A DNA stretch of 64,000 nt, from NCBI RefSeq assembly GCF_014837155.1, contig NZ_JACYHA010000014.1, forward strand, positions 1 to 64,000, in the 5' to 3' direction. A program made the position numbers and the translations under genes. The notes beneath the pieces are model-generated. The model did no database searches, was not told the origin of the DNA, and saw only the letters and a list, made by a program, of their open reading frames with translations. This DNA comes from Litchfieldia stipae (lineage in GTDB: Bacteria; Bacillota; Bacilli; Bacillales; Bacillaceae_L). Positions 44,800 through 53,265 of this stretch are shown piece after piece (the stretch's first letter is position 1; the number at the start of each line of letters is the position of its first letter).

Positions 44800-46637
44800 C
44801 GTATTGTCAAAACTTTTATATTAAAAAAGTTAATAATCCTTAATTTAAAGGGCTTTAAATGCAAAAAACTTGCCACCCCCGTGAAATTAGGTTAAAAGTG
44901 AGGTTACCACACACTACACCTAACCCTAATACAAGGAAGTGACAAGTTGTACCCTCAATTATTAACTTATTTAATGAAATTTATCAAGTATCAAGATCAG
45001 GTAATTCGAACATTACTTACCTTATTGATTGGTAAAGGCATGTTTGAAAAACCTGAAGAAACTCCTGTTAATAAACCTTATCGTAAGCTCCAGGTGGATG
45101 ATCTTCCGATCATCGAACCCCTTCAAAAGCTGGAATACAGGAATCTTCTCACAGAATATCAGGAGAAAAACGGTAAACCGTTAAAGCCTGTTCAAAGGCG
45201 ACTAACTGCCAAGACAATGGTTCCTAAATCTATGAACTGTCCAAAGTGTGGTGCTCCATCGGATTATCTTTACGCCAATAACGGAGGCAAAGGACAGTAT
45301 CAGTGTAAGGTGTGTACTTGTGTATTTAACGATAAAAGTCGCTATTTGAAAGAGGCTATTTTGAAGTGTCCTCATTGTTCTAAAACACTTGAGAAAGTCA
45401 AAGAGCGAAAAGACTTTGACGTATATAAGTGCAAGAATAATGACTGTTCCTACTACCAAAGAAAACTGAATGGTATGTCTCCAAAAGAGAAAAAACAGTT
45501 TAAAAAGGACCCACAAGCCTTTAAGCTCAGATATATTTTTAGACAGTTTCGCATTGATTTTAAGCCCTTGTCTAAGTCTTCTCCCAAAAATCCTAAGGTA
45601 GATTTATCGAGGCTTTATGTTTCGCCTCATACTTTGGGGCTCATTTTAACTTATCATGTCAACTATGGCCTTTCGGCCAGGAAAACGGCTGCACTCATGA
45701 AAGATGTTCATGGGATATCCATCTCACATCAGAGTATTTTAAATTACGAGAATGCAGTAGCCCTTACATTGAAGCCTTACGTAGATTACTACCCATACGA
45801 ACTTTCTGATCAGTTCTGCGGGGACGAGACCTATATCAGGGTGAACGGGCGTTGGCATTATCTATTTTTCTTCTTCGATGCGGTAAAGAAGATTATTCTG
45901 TCTTACCCTGTATCGCCAAATCGGGATACAATGTCGGCGATTCGTGCCCTTGATGATGTTTTAATAAAAATGAAAGAGATTCCTAAAGATCTTACCTTTG
46001 TGGTGGACGGCAATCCTATTTACCTTTTAGCCCAGCACTTTTTTGCCCAACATGACATTCACTTTGATATCACGCAAGTAATTGGGCTCACCAATGAGGA
46101 TCCGGTGTCAAAAGAGTATAGACCACTCAAACAAGTAATTGAAAGGCTTAATCGCACATTTAAAGGCAATTACCGCTCAACACACGGGTTTGGTTCTGAA
46201 CATGGTTCCGTGTCTTTTGTGACCTTGTTTGTGGCTTACTTTAACTTTTTACGCCCCCACGCTACATTAGAAGGGAAGGTGCCAGTTCTCAATCCAGAGT
46301 TACAACAACTACCAAATATGCCAGCAAGGTGGTCTAAATTAATTGGTTTAGCCCAAGAATGGCTAATTGACCAATCAGCCTAACTTTTTGTTTAGCAGAG
46401 CCCTTGAACAAATCAGCAAGCGGCGAAGCGAACTCTTGACAAACCGAACTTGCCAATGGTTTAAAATGGAAAAACCAAGGGCTATTAAGCATGCCTTCTT
46501 TTTGTCCCCGTCGCCCTTGATAAAGTGAAGTCTAACCATTGGCGTGTTTGTCAAGAGCGATTGCGTGGCCTTCCCACATAATAAATGGGAAAGCACCTAC
46601 CCACCTATCGAGTTTTCATAGAACTTTTGACACTACC
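44800..46637 (+). mobile_element. Insertion sequence disrupting gerXA
   Basis: An 1838-bp IS. Left end CGTATTGTCAAAACTTTTAT and right end (read inward) GGTAGTGTCAAAAGTTCTAT match at 16 of 20 positions. The 8-bp direct repeat ATTGCTGA occurs on both sides (44792-44799 and 46638-46645). It carries one transposase gene. About 250 bp after the gene include an imperfect inverted repeat (46433-46461 with 46532-46557). The 8-bp duplication and the TGT-CAAA-type ends are reminiscent of the IS6 group, but the protein is far longer. Confidence 0.92.
44947..46383 (+). CDS. DDE transposase with N-terminal zinc ribbons
   Basis: A 478-aa transposase. Residues about 95-170 hold two zinc-ribbon-like clusters (Cys98, Cys101, Cys120, Cys123 and Cys141, Cys144, Cys162, Cys167). 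A helix-turn-helix follows near 238-265 (YGLSARKTAALMKDVHGISIS). The likely catalytic triad is Asp293 (CGDETYIRVNG), Asp354 (VVDGNP) and Glu399 (VIERLNRTFK). The rve-like core resembles IS6-type enzymes. The TTG start overlaps a strand complementary to 44867-44876, which could hide it in a hairpin. No frameshift or stop is seen, so it may be active. Confidence 0.88.
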   Translation: MYPQLLTYLMKFIKYQDQVIRTLLTLLIGKGMFEKPEETPVNKPYRKLQVDDLPIIEPLQKLEYRNLLTEYQEKNGKPLKPVQRRLTAKTMVPKSMNCPKCGAPSDYLYANNGGKGQYQCKVCTCVFNDKSRYLKEAILKCPHCSKTLEKVKERKDFDVYKCKNNDCSYYQRKLNGMSPKEKKQFKKDPQAFKLRYIFRQFRIDFKPLSKSSPKNPKVDLSRLYVSPHTLGLILTYHVNYGLSARKTAALMKDVHGISISHQSILNYENAVALTLKPYVDYYPYELSDQFCGDETYIRVNGRWHYLFFFFDAVKKIILSYPVSPNRDTMSAIRALDDVLIKMKEIPKDLTFVVDGNPIYLLAQHFFAQHDIHFDITQVIGLTNEDPVSKEYRPLKQVIERLNRTFKGNYRSTHGFGSEHGSVSFVTLFVAYFNFLRPHATLEGKVPVLNPELQQLPNMPARWSKLIGLAQEWLIDQSA

Positions 46638-47422
46638 ATTGCTGAAGCAACCTTATCTGGTCTTTCAGTACTTAAAACGGTAGTAAATGGTGAATATGGA
46701 GCATCTCCAATGAGTTCCTCTATATAACCACTATCCATCACACTGTCAATCTCAATTTGCTCTAGCCGATTTTTAACCTCCTCGACAAGCCCTTCCTTTA
46801 CTGTCCCTTCAAGGTAGGCAATATTAACATCTGTTTTTGATTTCGTCCCAATCTTCATCCCTTGTAATTTAAAAAGTGGATCACGAATCCTTCTTCGAAC
46901 GAGAGCTGTGTTTGTGCGAATATTTTCGGTAAATCCATCCCTTGGTCCACGAACGACCTGTTCAGTTGCTGGATCTTCGACAGATCTTTCTTTCCAACCC
47001 TTAGTGGAAGCAATGAACGCTTTTTCGGAATCATCAATGATAATAAGAGAATCTCCACTTAATATCGCATCCACAGCATCCGCAATTGTGTCAGTAAGTT
47101 TGACATTATGCTTTGCCAAGATTTCATTTTTGAGTTTCTCAGCAAACTCAGAGCCCTTGACTGATTCATGTATGCTAGAGAGCAACTCATTTCCACGATA
47201 AACTAGCAAATCAAGTACAGCATTCACATCAAGAGAATTAACGAGCCCATCAGCATAAATACACGTCCCCTTAAAACCTTTATCCCGATCATGGAAGACA
47301 AATTCTCTATAAACAAGGTCATCATTATGGCTAAAAATCTCTTTAAATAACGAAAGAGTCTCATCGTGACTTTGATTAATTTGTTGCTTGAGTATCTGTT
47401 TGACTTTTTCTGGGTGATTCAT
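46638..47422 (-). pseudogene. Germination receptor A subunit, 5' fragment
   Basis: The N-terminal soluble domain of a GerA-type subunit (about 261 codons): LDLLVYRGNELLSSIHESV, VVRGPRDGFTENIRTNTALVRRRIRDP, and the segment STERPDKVASA just before the break. The IS insertion at 46637/46638 replaces the following residues by seven foreign codons and a stop. ATG at 47422 is chosen because GGGAGGA lies five to six bases upstream; the frame is open further upstream without support. It is the promoter-proximal gene of the ger operon. Confidence 0.9.
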
Positions 47423-47541
47423 AAAGTCCTCCCTCTCTATCCTAATAAGATACTTTCCCCTAATTTTTGGAACACTATTCAATTGAATGAAAGAAGTTAG
47501 ATTCGGAGAAAATGAAGAATAATAAGTGATGAGGTGAGATT

Positions 47542-47727
47542 TTGGATATCTATCATTCTTGGATTTACCAATACATTTTGAACACACGTTGGATGATCTG
47601 GGGAATTGTTGGAATGGTATTCATCATTAACATTCTAGCCCCTATCCATATATGGTTTGTTATGAATAGTAAATCCATGCCATTTACTAAAAAAAAGAAA
47701 AAAAAAGAAGCGCCTAAAAAAAATTAA
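47542..47727 (+). CDS. 61-aa single-span membrane protein
   Basis: A small protein with an aromatic N-terminus, one transmembrane helix at about residues 17-42 (WMIWGIVGMVFIINILAPIH) and a strongly basic tail with six consecutive lysines and KEAPKK. TTG start with GATGAGGTGAG five bases upstream. I do not recognise the family. It is divergent from the disrupted gerXA gene with 119 bp between the starts, and convergent with yqjN. Its linkage to the ger operon suggests, but does not show, a spore role. Confidence 0.65.
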   Translation: MDIYHSWIYQYILNTRWMIWGIVGMVFIINILAPIHIWFVMNSKSMPFTKKKKKKEAPKKN

Positions 47728-47747
47728 CCCGCTAAACCTAAAAAAAG

Positions 47748-47767
47748 AGTGCCCTTTAATGGACACC
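47748..47767 (-). terminator. Terminator of yqjN
   Basis: GTGTCC and GGGCAC pair around ATTAAA on the minus strand, followed by TCTTTTTTT. It lies between yqjN and the convergent 61-aa gene. Confidence 0.75.
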
Positions 47768-47782
47768 CAAGAATTAATAAAA

Positions 47783-49402
47783 TTAGTTTTTTAGAAGATT
47801 TTCAATTGTAAAGTGTAAGAAGTCTGGCAAGATTTCAAAGGCATAATTAATATGTAGCCTCTCTGTCCATTTATGAGCATCTCTCCCAATTGGGCCAACA
47901 TTTATCACTGGCATATTTAACAGACGCAATTGCTCTAATGGCAGTGAATATCCCCTGTCGTACAGAGGCATATTCCCGGTTAATGAAGCTAACGATGCTT
48001 CTGAATCCTGCAAAGTCGTGTAGCTTAAATCAGAAAGGCCAGGAAAATAATGTTGCTGTATAAAATCAAGACCATACTTTGTTTTACCAAACTCTAAAAG
48101 CTGTTGGAGTGTTGTATGAATCATTTCATTTTCGCTAGAGTACACCGCTGGATAATATGGTGGACTATAGAAAATAACAATCATCGGGGACAGATGTGTG
48201 CATAGTGAAGCTAGTTCTGTAACAATCAATGTTGAAAGATTACGATCATCAATACCCTGATTTCTTTGAATGAGATTACTTTGTCTAAGCTCGAGTTCTT
48301 TCTTCCCAATTCTTTCACTAGCTGCTTCATAAAGCTCTTCATAGGTTACTACATTTATCTTCACCTGTTGTGGCTGAAAATCCTGTAGACTAGCAAATTT
48401 AGTCGCTTGAGTCATATAATGCTCTTCAATCCGTAAAGATGAGCATTTTGCTATTCGTACCAATGAGTCTGTTATTTCCTTTAAGCTTCTCTTCATCATT
48501 AATAGATTAAAATATGAAACAGCTATGTGAGGAATTTGAACAGAGTACCCCTCTTTTAGATCTCTTTGAATTAAATTCGTCGGTGGCGGTGTCACTTCAT
48601 TCCCTAACATTTCACAGAAATCAACATTCAGTTCTAATTCACGGTTCAGTTCAGATACCATATAATTTGCATTTAGACCTGAGAATGGCTCACCTACATG
48701 TGTTTCTTTTCCATAGCAGAGAAAACCTGGCAGAACCTTTCCAAGAGAACCTGTATATATATAATTGTTTGTGTCACCAGGAAAGTTTGAGAACATCGGC
48801 TCTGAATTAAGACAGGCTTTATACTGTAAACCATGGAGTTCTGCTAGGTCCAAAAGAGCTGGTACTGCCTGAATCATTCCCGCTGAATTAACCTCTTCGT
48901 CTGGAACAGTAAGCATTAAGATATTGCCAGAGAACTCACCGAGTGCTGCTTGCTCAATCATTGCCATATGAAGAGAAACACCTGCTTTCATATCCATGAC
49001 ACCTCGACCAAATAACCACTCTCCTGTCCGAATATCCTTTTGAACGTCTTTTGGAAGGATATCAATCTGTTCTTCGAATCGTCCAGTTAATTTTAATGGA
49101 TTGAAAGCATCCTCCTTATAAGGACCATAATCTTCAACATCCACGACATCAAAGTGACTGACTAAGACAATCGTTTCTGCCGCATCATGCTTTTTCACAA
49201 GCGCAGTTAGAAATTGTCTTCCATCATCCATCGAATGAAGCTGTAAAAATGGCTGATGCTCCTGAAAATAGATGAGCCTATTAAGTTCACCATAGATCTT
49301 ACCTGGTAAGATTTTTTCAATTTCTGATCCAGTTACACTAGCTTGTCCTACAAGCGTCGAGAGTAGCTTAACTAAGTCTTCTTTCGATTGCCAATGAGGC
49401 AT
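47783..49402 (-). CDS. yqjN: M20-family peptidase YqjN (RocB-like)
   Basis: A 539-aa zinc hydrolase of the M20/ArgE-DapE family. Metal-binding segments are VLVSHFDVVDVEDYG (about 79-93), GRGVMDMKAGV (about 133-143) and TVPDEEVNSAGM (about 165-176). It is longer than typical M20 enzymes and resembles RocB of arginine catabolism; substrate is unknown. The ATG at 49402 is chosen because GGGAGGA lies six bases upstream; a TTG five codons earlier overlaps that site. Divergent from namA. Confidence 0.85.
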   Translation of the reverse strand: MPHWQSKEDLVKLLSTLVGQASVTGSEIEKILPGKIYGELNRLIYFQEHQPFLQLHSMDDGRQFLTALVKKHDAAETIVLVSHFDVVDVEDYGPYKEDAFNPLKLTGRFEEQIDILPKDVQKDIRTGEWLFGRGVMDMKAGVSLHMAMIEQAALGEFSGNILMLTVPDEEVNSAGMIQAVPALLDLAELHGLQYKACLNSEPMFSNFPGDTNNYIYTGSLGKVLPGFLCYGKETHVGEPFSGLNANYMVSELNRELELNVDFCEMLGNEVTPPPTNLIQRDLKEGYSVQIPHIAVSYFNLLMMKRSLKEITDSLVRIAKCSSLRIEEHYMTQATKFASLQDFQPQQVKINVVTYEELYEAASERIGKKELELRQSNLIQRNQGIDDRNLSTLIVTELASLCTHLSPMIVIFYSPPYYPAVYSSENEMIHTTLQQLLEFGKTKYGLDFIQQHYFPGLSDLSYTTLQDSEASLASLTGNMPLYDRGYSLPLEQLRLLNMPVINVGPIGRDAHKWTERLHINYAFEILPDFLHFTIENLLKN

Positions 49403-49538
49403 GTCTCTTCCTCCCAATCAAGTAAAGTTGAATGTATTTTACCACATAAATATTCTGGTGCAGGAAATATGACTTGAAGTAAATGCAAATGCTATAATTG
49501 CTTAGGTAGTCTAAAATCAATACATAGGAGGTTCCAGA

Positions 49539-50555
49539 GTGGAAACAGCTCTTTTTTCACCTTATACGATTAAAAACGTAACAATAAAAAATAGAATAGT
49601 TATGTCACCAATGTGTATGTATTCTAGCCATGATGAAGATGGTAAGTTACAAGATTTTCATTATACTCACTACACTAGCCGCGCAGTAGGTCAGGTTGGC
49701 TTAATTATGGTAGAGGCAACTGCAGTCACTCCTCAAGGAAGAATTTCAGCAGGTGACCTAGGAATTTGGAGCGATGACCATATCCCAGGATTCAAGAAAC
49801 TCGTTCAATTACTGAAACAATATGGTGCAACAACTTCCATCCAAATCGCTCATGCAGGTCGAAAAGCAACCATCGATGGAGAAATTATTGCCCCATCTGC
49901 CATTGCCTTTAATGACGAAATGAAGCTTCCAAAAGAAATGACACTTGAAGATATTAAAGAAACAATCCAAGCATTTAAAGATGGTGTTCGCCGTGCAAAA
50001 GAAGCTGGCTTTGAAATCATCGAACTACATGGTGCACATGGCTATCTTATTAATGAATTCTTATCCCCACTTTCAAATAAACGAACGGATCAATACGGTG
50101 GAAGCCTAGAGAATCGCTATCGCTTCTTAAGTGAAATTATTGAAGCTGTCAAAGAAGTATGGGACGGACCACTACTTGTTCGTGTATCTGCTAATGATTA
50201 CAACCCAGAAGGTCTTGGTGTAGACGATTATGTTGAGTACGCAAAAATGATGAAGAAGCAAGGTGTTGATTTAATCGATGTAAGCTCTGGTGCACTTGTC
50301 CCTGCGCGTATTGAAGCATATCCAGGCTATCAAGTGAACTTTGCTGAAAAAATCCGTCATGGTGCGAGCATTGCAACAGGAGCAGTTGGTTTGATTACAA
50401 GTGGCTTACAAGCCGAAGAAATCCTTAGAAATGAGCGTGCTGATTTAATCTTTGTTGCACGTGAACTATTAAGAGACCCATACTGGCCAAGAACGGCTGC
50501 TAATCAATTGGGTGTAGAGATTGAAAGTCCCAAACAATATGATCGTGGTTGGTAA
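49539..50555 (+). CDS. namA: NADPH dehydrogenase NamA (Old Yellow Enzyme, YqjM)
   Basis: FMN-dependent ene-reductase that reduces activated C=C bonds, probably in electrophile detoxification. The 338-aa protein has the YqjM-type residues Cys26 and Tyr28 (MSPMCMYSS) in the N-terminal FMN site, and the substrate-binding [16 protein letters not shown] segment (His and Tyr at about 164-169). GTG start with TAGGAGGTTCCAGA upstream. It is the positional equivalent of B. subtilis yqjM. Confidence 0.95.
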   Translation: METALFSPYTIKNVTIKNRIVMSPMCMYSSHDEDGKLQDFHYTHYTSRAVGQVGLIMVEATAVTPQGRISAGDLGIWSDDHIPGFKKLVQLLKQYGATTSIQIAHAGRKATIDGEIIAPSAIAFNDEMKLPKEMTLEDIKETIQAFKDGVRRAKEAGFEIIELHGAHGYLINEFLSPLSNKRTDQYGGSLENRYRFLSEIIEAVKEVWDGPLLVRVSANDYNPEGLGVDDYVEYAKMMKKQGVDLIDVSSGALVPARIEAYPGYQVNFAEKIRHGASIATGAVGLITSGLQAEEILRNERADLIFVARELLRDPYWPRTAANQLGVEIESPKQYDRGW

Positions 50556-50567
50556 ATAGCCATTTAT

Positions 50568-50606
50568 AAAAATACAGGGTGACACTAGTGGTCAGCCTGT
50601 ATTTTT
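50568..50606. terminator. Bidirectional terminator between namA and the nitroreductase
   Basis: AAAATACAGGGTGAC pairs with GTCAGCCTGTATTTT with one mismatch and is flanked by T and A runs on both sides, between two convergent genes. Confidence 0.88.
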
Positions 50607-50614
50607 ATTGTTAC

Positions 50615-51364
50615 TTACTTCAAAGATAATCCCTGCTTATTTATATAATCCTTCATATACGTTCTCTTAGGAGCCTGCATCATATTTGTCATTTGTGCAG
50701 TCCACGTATCATTTCGTTTTCCACCAGTACGCTCATGATAATAGGATGAAATTTCTTGATTATATTCCTCGAGCTGCTGTTTAAATAGATTTGTATCTTG
50801 TTGATATTCATCTTCATGATAGATATTTGAAAATGGCAGTCTTGGCTTTTTGCTTGATTCTTGCATCGGATAACCAATCGCAATTCCAAAGAGAGGTAAC
50901 ACGCGCTTTGGAGTCTTCAGCACTTGCTGAACCTCCTCCAAATTATTTCGAATTCCACCAATATAACAAGCTCCAAGGCCCATTGATTCAGCAGCAAGCA
51001 CCGCATTTTGAGAAGCTAATGCAGCATCAATTAACGCAACCATAAAGGTCTCTGTTGTTTCAAGTGATGCAGGCATATCCTTGCCTTCTAACTCAGCCGC
51101 CATTTCATGCCGATTTAAATCGGCACAAAAAACAAAAAAATGACCGTTGTTTTCTACATAAGATTGATTTCCAGCAAGCTCGGCTAATTTCTTTTTCTTT
51201 TCGTGATTCTTCACGCCAATAATAGTATAAGCCTGAACAAAGCTAGACGTAGATGCAGCCTGAGCACTTTCAACAATTAGCTGAATTTGCTCTTCAGTTA
51301 GTGGTTCATCTGTAAACTTCCTAATTGATCGATGATTTAAAATAGTCTCAATAGTTGAATTCAA
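50615..51364 (-). CDS. NAD(P)H-dependent nitroreductase (NfrA-like)
   Basis: A 249-aa FMN oxidoreductase of the NfrA group. It begins with the family pattern NHRSIRKFTDEPL (about 10-22), which binds FMN phosphate, and has QAASTSSFVQAYTIIGV, LGACYIGGIRNN and PLFGIAIGYP segments. Reductants of this group act on nitroaromatics, quinones and flavins. It is convergent with namA, another flavin reductase. It could be NfrA1 or NfrA2/YcnD in type. Confidence 0.88.
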   Translation of the reverse strand: MNSTIETILNHRSIRKFTDEPLTEEQIQLIVESAQAASTSSFVQAYTIIGVKNHEKKKKLAELAGNQSYVENNGHFFVFCADLNRHEMAAELEGKDMPASLETTETFMVALIDAALASQNAVLAAESMGLGACYIGGIRNNLEEVQQVLKTPKRVLPLFGIAIGYPMQESSKKPRLPFSNIYHEDEYQQDTNLFKQQLEEYNQEISSYYHERTGGKRNDTWTAQMTNMMQAPKRTYMKDYINKQGLSLK

Positions 51365-51482
51365 AAAAATCCCTCCTTATCTATAGTTATATCAAAAGAA
51401 AACAATAAAGGCATCTGATTAACCTCAAAAGCTTAAGTTGAATATACATACATAAAACTAGAGGCGAAGAGGGGAGAAAACT

Positions 51483-51905
51483 GTGACGATACGAAGGGCA
51501 ACACAAGAAGAAGTACACCTAATCAAAAGCTATGGTGAAAAAGTACGTATAGAGGCTTCACTGGGGTACCTTGCTAACAGTCCATATGCAGCAGACGAAC
51601 TAAAAGGATTTAATGACTATCTCATATCAGAAGAAAACGGAGTGCTTCAAGGCTGGGTTTTAGTAGGAGAAAGCTTTGACTTTTATACAAGTCAACCCAC
51701 TGGGATGATTCTTGAGTTATATGTCTTTAAGGAGTTCCGTAATAAAGGATTAGGAAAAAAACTAGTCCACACCGCCGTCTCCTATTTCAAACATATTGGA
51801 CTCAACCGGGTTCACTTAAATGTGTTTGCTGGAAATCATGCAAAAAAACTATATGAGAAATTAGGTTTTCATGAAGTATCAACTGTTATGGAGAAAAAAA
51901 TATAA
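51483..51905 (+). CDS. GNAT-family N-acetyltransferase
   Basis: A 140-aa acetyltransferase. The acetyl-CoA binding motif A is LELYVFKEFRNKGLGKKLV (about 79-97), with the usual R/K-x-x-G-x-G/K; motif B is NVFAGNHAKKLYEKLGF (about 117-133). Substrate is unknown. GTG start preceded by AGGGGAG. It stands between two minus-strand genes. Confidence 0.85.
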   Translation: MTIRRATQEEVHLIKSYGEKVRIEASLGYLANSPYAADELKGFNDYLISEENGVLQGWVLVGESFDFYTSQPTGMILELYVFKEFRNKGLGKKLVHTAVSYFKHIGLNRVHLNVFAGNHAKKLYEKLGFHEVSTVMEKKI

Positions 51906-51959
51906 GCTGGAAATGGGAGACTCTATTCAATTGGTCTCCCACTGCAGCTTTGATAATGC

Positions 51960-52883
51960 TTAACGCCCTACATTACATGTATATAAGTCAGAAGCAAGAG
52001 AGGTCGGCGGGAAGATTTCCTTTGCTTCGTCTTCTAACCTCTTCACTTCTTCATTCTGATATCTAGAGCTGATATGTGTTAAGATTAAGTTTTTCACATT
52101 TGCTCTTTTAGCAATTGTTGCTGCTTGAGAAGTAGTTGAGTGATAATATTCATAAGCCAACGTCTCATCATCAGCACAAAATGTCGCTTCATGTACAAGG
52201 ATGTTTGCGTCCAATGCCAACTCTAAGCTATTTTCACAATAACGAGTATCACCAAGAATTGTGATCACCCTGCCCTTTTGGGATGGACCGATAAAATCAT
52301 TTCCATTAATAACTCTACCATCATCAAGCGTAACCATTTCACCAGCTTTTATTTTTTGATAGATTGGACCAGGTGGAATCGCCAGTTTCTTTAGCTCATT
52401 TACCAATAACGTACCTGGGAGATCCTTCTCAACAATACGGTATCCAAAGGAGTCAATCCCATGCTCTAGCTTTTTGACGATAACCTTGAACTCTTCATCC
52501 TCAAAAAGAGTACCTTCCTTCTCAATTTCATGAATATGCAATCGATATTTCAAATGAGTTTTACTAAGTGAAAGTGATGTTAAAATATATTCCTTTAACC
52601 CTTTTGGACCATAGACGGTTAAATCTGTTTCACCACTTTGGAAAGATCGACTACCTAAAAGTCCTGGTAAGCCAAAAATATGATCTCCATGTAAATGAGT
52701 AATAAAGATTTTTTCAATCCGTCTTGGTTTAATGGGCGTATATAGAATTTGATGTTGGGTTGCCTCACCACAATCAAACAGCCATGTTGTTCCCCTTTCA
52801 GCTAATAGCTGCAGAGCAACTGAGGAGACATTCCTCTCTTTTGCTGGCACCCCAGCACCCGTACCTAAAAAAATCAATTCCAC
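51960..52883 (-). CDS. rnz: Ribonuclease Z
   Basis: Endonuclease that matures tRNA 3' ends, mainly for precursors without encoded CCA. The 307-aa metallo-beta-lactamase-fold protein has the zinc motif [10 protein letters not shown] (His63, His65, Asp67, His68), GDTRYC (about 213-218), and ILTHISSRY (about 264-272). A flexible arm region lies at about 150-180. Position next to zwf corresponds to B. subtilis yqjK/rnz. Confidence 0.95.
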   Translation of the reverse strand: MELIFLGTGAGVPAKERNVSSVALQLLAERGTTWLFDCGEATQHQILYTPIKPRRIEKIFITHLHGDHIFGLPGLLGSRSFQSGETDLTVYGPKGLKEYILTSLSLSKTHLKYRLHIHEIEKEGTLFEDEEFKVIVKKLEHGIDSFGYRIVEKDLPGTLLVNELKKLAIPPGPIYQKIKAGEMVTLDDGRVINGNDFIGPSQKGRVITILGDTRYCENSLELALDANILVHEATFCADDETLAYEYYHSTTSQAATIAKRANVKNLILTHISSRYQNEEVKRLEDEAKEIFPPTSLASDLYTCNVGR

Positions 52884-53265
52884 TTTTTATCCCCCTTTAC
52901 CAAAACAATCAAACAAGATGATTGAAACCATCAAAAAAAATGTATAAACTAAAAAGAACTGTTAAAAAAATCCTTCATAGTTATATAAAGACATGAACTC
53001 ATTTTACCCTATGAAGGAATGATTTCACAAACAACGAAATCGATTCCAACGTGATTAAGCACTATGTCGTAAGTATTAATCATGATAAAAGGTAACACTA
53101 ATGAAGAATTTATTAACAATTCATTGGATTATAACGCCAAATTTTAAAAATTTCTAACAAATATACGTAAATGTTTGATTTACCTATCATAAAGAGCTAA
53201 AATTAACTATTTGTATAGGATATAATTTTAAAATAATCAAGCATGAATAAAGTGAGGTACTATTC
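52884..53265. other. Intergenic region between rnz and zwf
   Basis: About 380 bp of AT-rich sequence separate the divergent genes. A TATAAT at about 53221 preceded by weak -35-like sequence probably serves zwf. Short open frames without ribosome binding sites were seen and not accepted. No repeat, riboswitch or clear operator was recognised. Confidence 0.5.

Noticed and set aside
45202-45516. 104-aa antisense frame in the IS
   Set aside because: It is a shadow of the transposase coding sequence; no start signal or family pattern.
51912-51942. Terminator between the GNAT gene and rnz
   Set aside because: GGGAGAC/GTCTCCC can pair, but no U-run follows in either direction, so it was not listed as a terminator.
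53098-53157. 18-aa open frame in the rnz-zwf intergenic region
   Set aside because: No Shine-Dalgarno sequence at usable spacing and no recognisable composition.
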